From contig JAEYQF010000366.1 of NCBI GenBank assembly GCA_023410155.1, positions 1 through 15,701 of the forward strand: DNA of 15,701 nt. Direction: 5' to 3'. Shown piece by piece: positions 14,595-15,701 of this stretch. The position numbers and the translations under genes are program-made. The notes under the pieces are model-generated. The model made no database searches and was not told the DNA's origin. It saw only the letters and a program-made list of their open reading frames with translations. Source of the DNA: Verrucomicrobiota bacterium. GTDB lineage: Bacteria > Verrucomicrobiota > Verrucomicrobiia > Opitutales > Opitutaceae. Within the stretch, counting starts at the first letter, position 1. Each line of letters begins with the position of its first letter.

Positions 14595-15701
14595 TCAGCG
14601 GCGAAAAGAGTCGAGGGTGTCGGCGTAGTTGACGATGCCGTCCGCGAGTGCCTCCGCGATCTGCTGGCGATAGCCTGGCGTCGCGATCTTGCGAGCCTCG
14701 TCTTCGTTGGAGAGGAAGCCGGATTCGACCAGCACCCCGGGGCAGTCGAGGCCCCGGAGGACGCCGAAATGGGCGATCTTCTGACCGCGGTCGAAGACCT
14801 TGAGTTGATCAATCACTTCGCGGTGGATGCTGTGCGCGAGCGCGGAGCTCCAGGCGTCGTAGCGATTGACGGGCGCGGCGCTGCCCTCGGTGTCGTCGCG
14901 TTGGGCAGGCCCCCACGAGTTGGTGGAGCGCTGGTGCTGCGGGGCGAAGGTGAAAATCTCCGCGCCGCGCGTGCGGCTGTCGTTCGGCAGAGAGTTGAAA
15001 TGGATGCTGACGAAGAGGTCGGCGTTGGCGCGGTTGGCGATGACGGCGCGCTGGGCGAGCTCGATCTTCATGTCCTCAGTGCGGGTCAGGATCGCTTGGA
15101 AACCTCGTGCCTCGAGCAGGCGCTCAAGCCGCTTGGCGACATCCAAGGCGAAGCCTTTTTCCTCGAGGCCGAGCTTGGGATTGCGCGTGCCGCGGTCGAC
15201 TCCCCCATGGCCGGGATCGATCGCGATGATGCGCGGTCTCACGATCCTCGGTCGAACGAGATCGGGGCGCAGAATCGGCAGGAGACGACGTTCGTAGTCG
15301 ATGCGCGTGAGGTGAAGTTTGCCGGAGCGGAGGACAACCGGCTCACCGAGAAACATGCGCAGGCCGTCGACCGAGATCTCGCGGCTACCGCCGTTGAGTT
15401 CGACTCGATGACCCCGGCCGTGGATCGCAGCGGGCCGATTGCCGGCGGCGCCGGCGTAGGTGTAGCCCAGCCGCGACGCTGCTTCCGCCAGACTGATCAG
15501 GGCCGGCGTGCTCGCCGCGGACGGGGTGGGATCCTTCTTCTTCGCCGCGGGGGCGGGGGTGACTTTCTGCGGAGCCGGAGCGGGCCGCGACGGCGTCCTT
15601 GCGGGCTCCGTAGGTTTCGCCCCTGGTCGCGTGGGCGCGGCGCGGACGGGTTGCTGCGCGCCAGCGTCGAACGCAAGTCCCGCGCACACGAACGCGAGAA
15701 C
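14595..15701 (-). CDS. N-acetylmuramoyl-L-alanine amidase (Amidase_3), 5' end cut
   Basis: Cleaves the amide bond between MurNAc and the stem peptide of peptidoglycan (periplasm). 368 residues are visible; the frame is open to the right edge. The visible start, VLAFVCAGLAFDAGAQQ, is the end of a signal peptide, so the true start lies beyond 15701 and the GTG at 15689 is unlikely to be used. A Pro/Ala-rich linker (about 18-65) is followed by a small beta domain (about 68-145, SREISVDGLRMFLGEPVVL), perhaps like a copper amine oxidase N-terminal domain. The catalytic domain runs from about 154 to the end. Zinc ligands are H165 (IDPGHGG), E181 (LEEKGF), H234 (SIHFNS) and catalytic E326 (VLVESGFLSN). 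The sequence from about 260 to 285 (QRSTNSWG onward) is the family's variable insertion. It lies 152 bp upstream of the nuclease on the same strand. Confidence 0.92.
   Translation of the reverse strand, partial: VLAFVCAGLAFDAGAQQPVRAAPTRPGAKPTEPARTPSRPAPAPQKVTPAPAAKKKDPTPSAASTPALISLAEAASRLGYTYAGAAGNRPAAIHGRGHRVELNGGSREISVDGLRMFLGEPVVLRSGKLHLTRIDYERRLLPILRPDLVRPRIVRPRIIAIDPGHGGVDRGTRNPKLGLEEKGFALDVAKRLERLLEARGFQAILTRTEDMKIELAQRAVIANRANADLFVSIHFNSLPNDSRTRGAEIFTFAPQHQRSTNSWGPAQRDDTEGSAAPVNRYDAWSSALAHSIHREVIDQLKVFDRGQKIAHFGVLRGLDCPGVLVESGFLSNEDEARKIATPGYRQQIAEALADGIVNYADTLDSFRR

Overview
The window is GC-rich and gene-dense, with very few recognisable Shine-Dalgarno sequences. Its gene content (a single-chain xanthine dehydrogenase, a full allantoin pathway, a TIGR03790-family protein, an S1/P1 nuclease, a ClpP paralogue with an acidic N-terminus) suggests a chromosomal segment of a Verrucomicrobiota bacterium, perhaps of the Opitutaceae. 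That assignment is inference from gene content and protein style; no rRNA or other marker is present.

Layout. Positions 1-182 (minus) hold the first ~60 codons of a secreted glucoamylase-like/GH144-type protein cut by the left edge. Positions 183-623 are non-coding: a leader region with a hairpin, then an array of 22-bp repeats ending 3 bp short of the xdh stop codon. From 10287 down to 624, seven minus-strand genes form a compact purine-to-malate operon, transcribed in the order malate synthase, OHCU decarboxylase (uraD), 5-hydroxyisourate hydrolase (uraH), allantoate amidohydrolase (allC), allantoinase (allB), ureidoglycine aminohydrolase (allE) and a fused xanthine dehydrogenase (xdh). Junctions are 3 bp, 9 bp, 1-bp overlap, 4-bp overlap, 4-bp overlap and 46 bp. 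Guanine deaminase (guaD) is read divergently from the 96-bp gap at 10288-10383. A second repeat array begins directly after the guaD stop codon. Then come clpP (plus strand) with an intrinsic terminator, and convergent to it TIGR03790, an S1/P1-type nuclease and an N-acetylmuramoyl-L-alanine amidase (all minus, the last cut by the right edge).

How the genes work together. GuaD makes xanthine from guanine and Xdh makes urate. The urate-oxidising step is not encoded here. UraH and UraD turn 5-hydroxyisourate into S-allantoin, AllB and AllC open it to S-ureidoglycine, and AllE deaminates that to S-ureidoglycolate. The lyase or dehydrogenase for ureidoglycolate is also missing. Malate synthase then condenses glyoxylate with acetyl-CoA, so the operon recovers both ammonia/urea nitrogen and the two-carbon skeleton.

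The least expected feature is a dispersed ~22-bp tandem repeat found at three places. Two arrays abut the stop codons of xdh and guaD in the sense orientation. The third is exactly three units (66 bp) and lies inside the nuclease gene, where it adds 22 residues in frame. The unit has no stop codon in any of the six frames.
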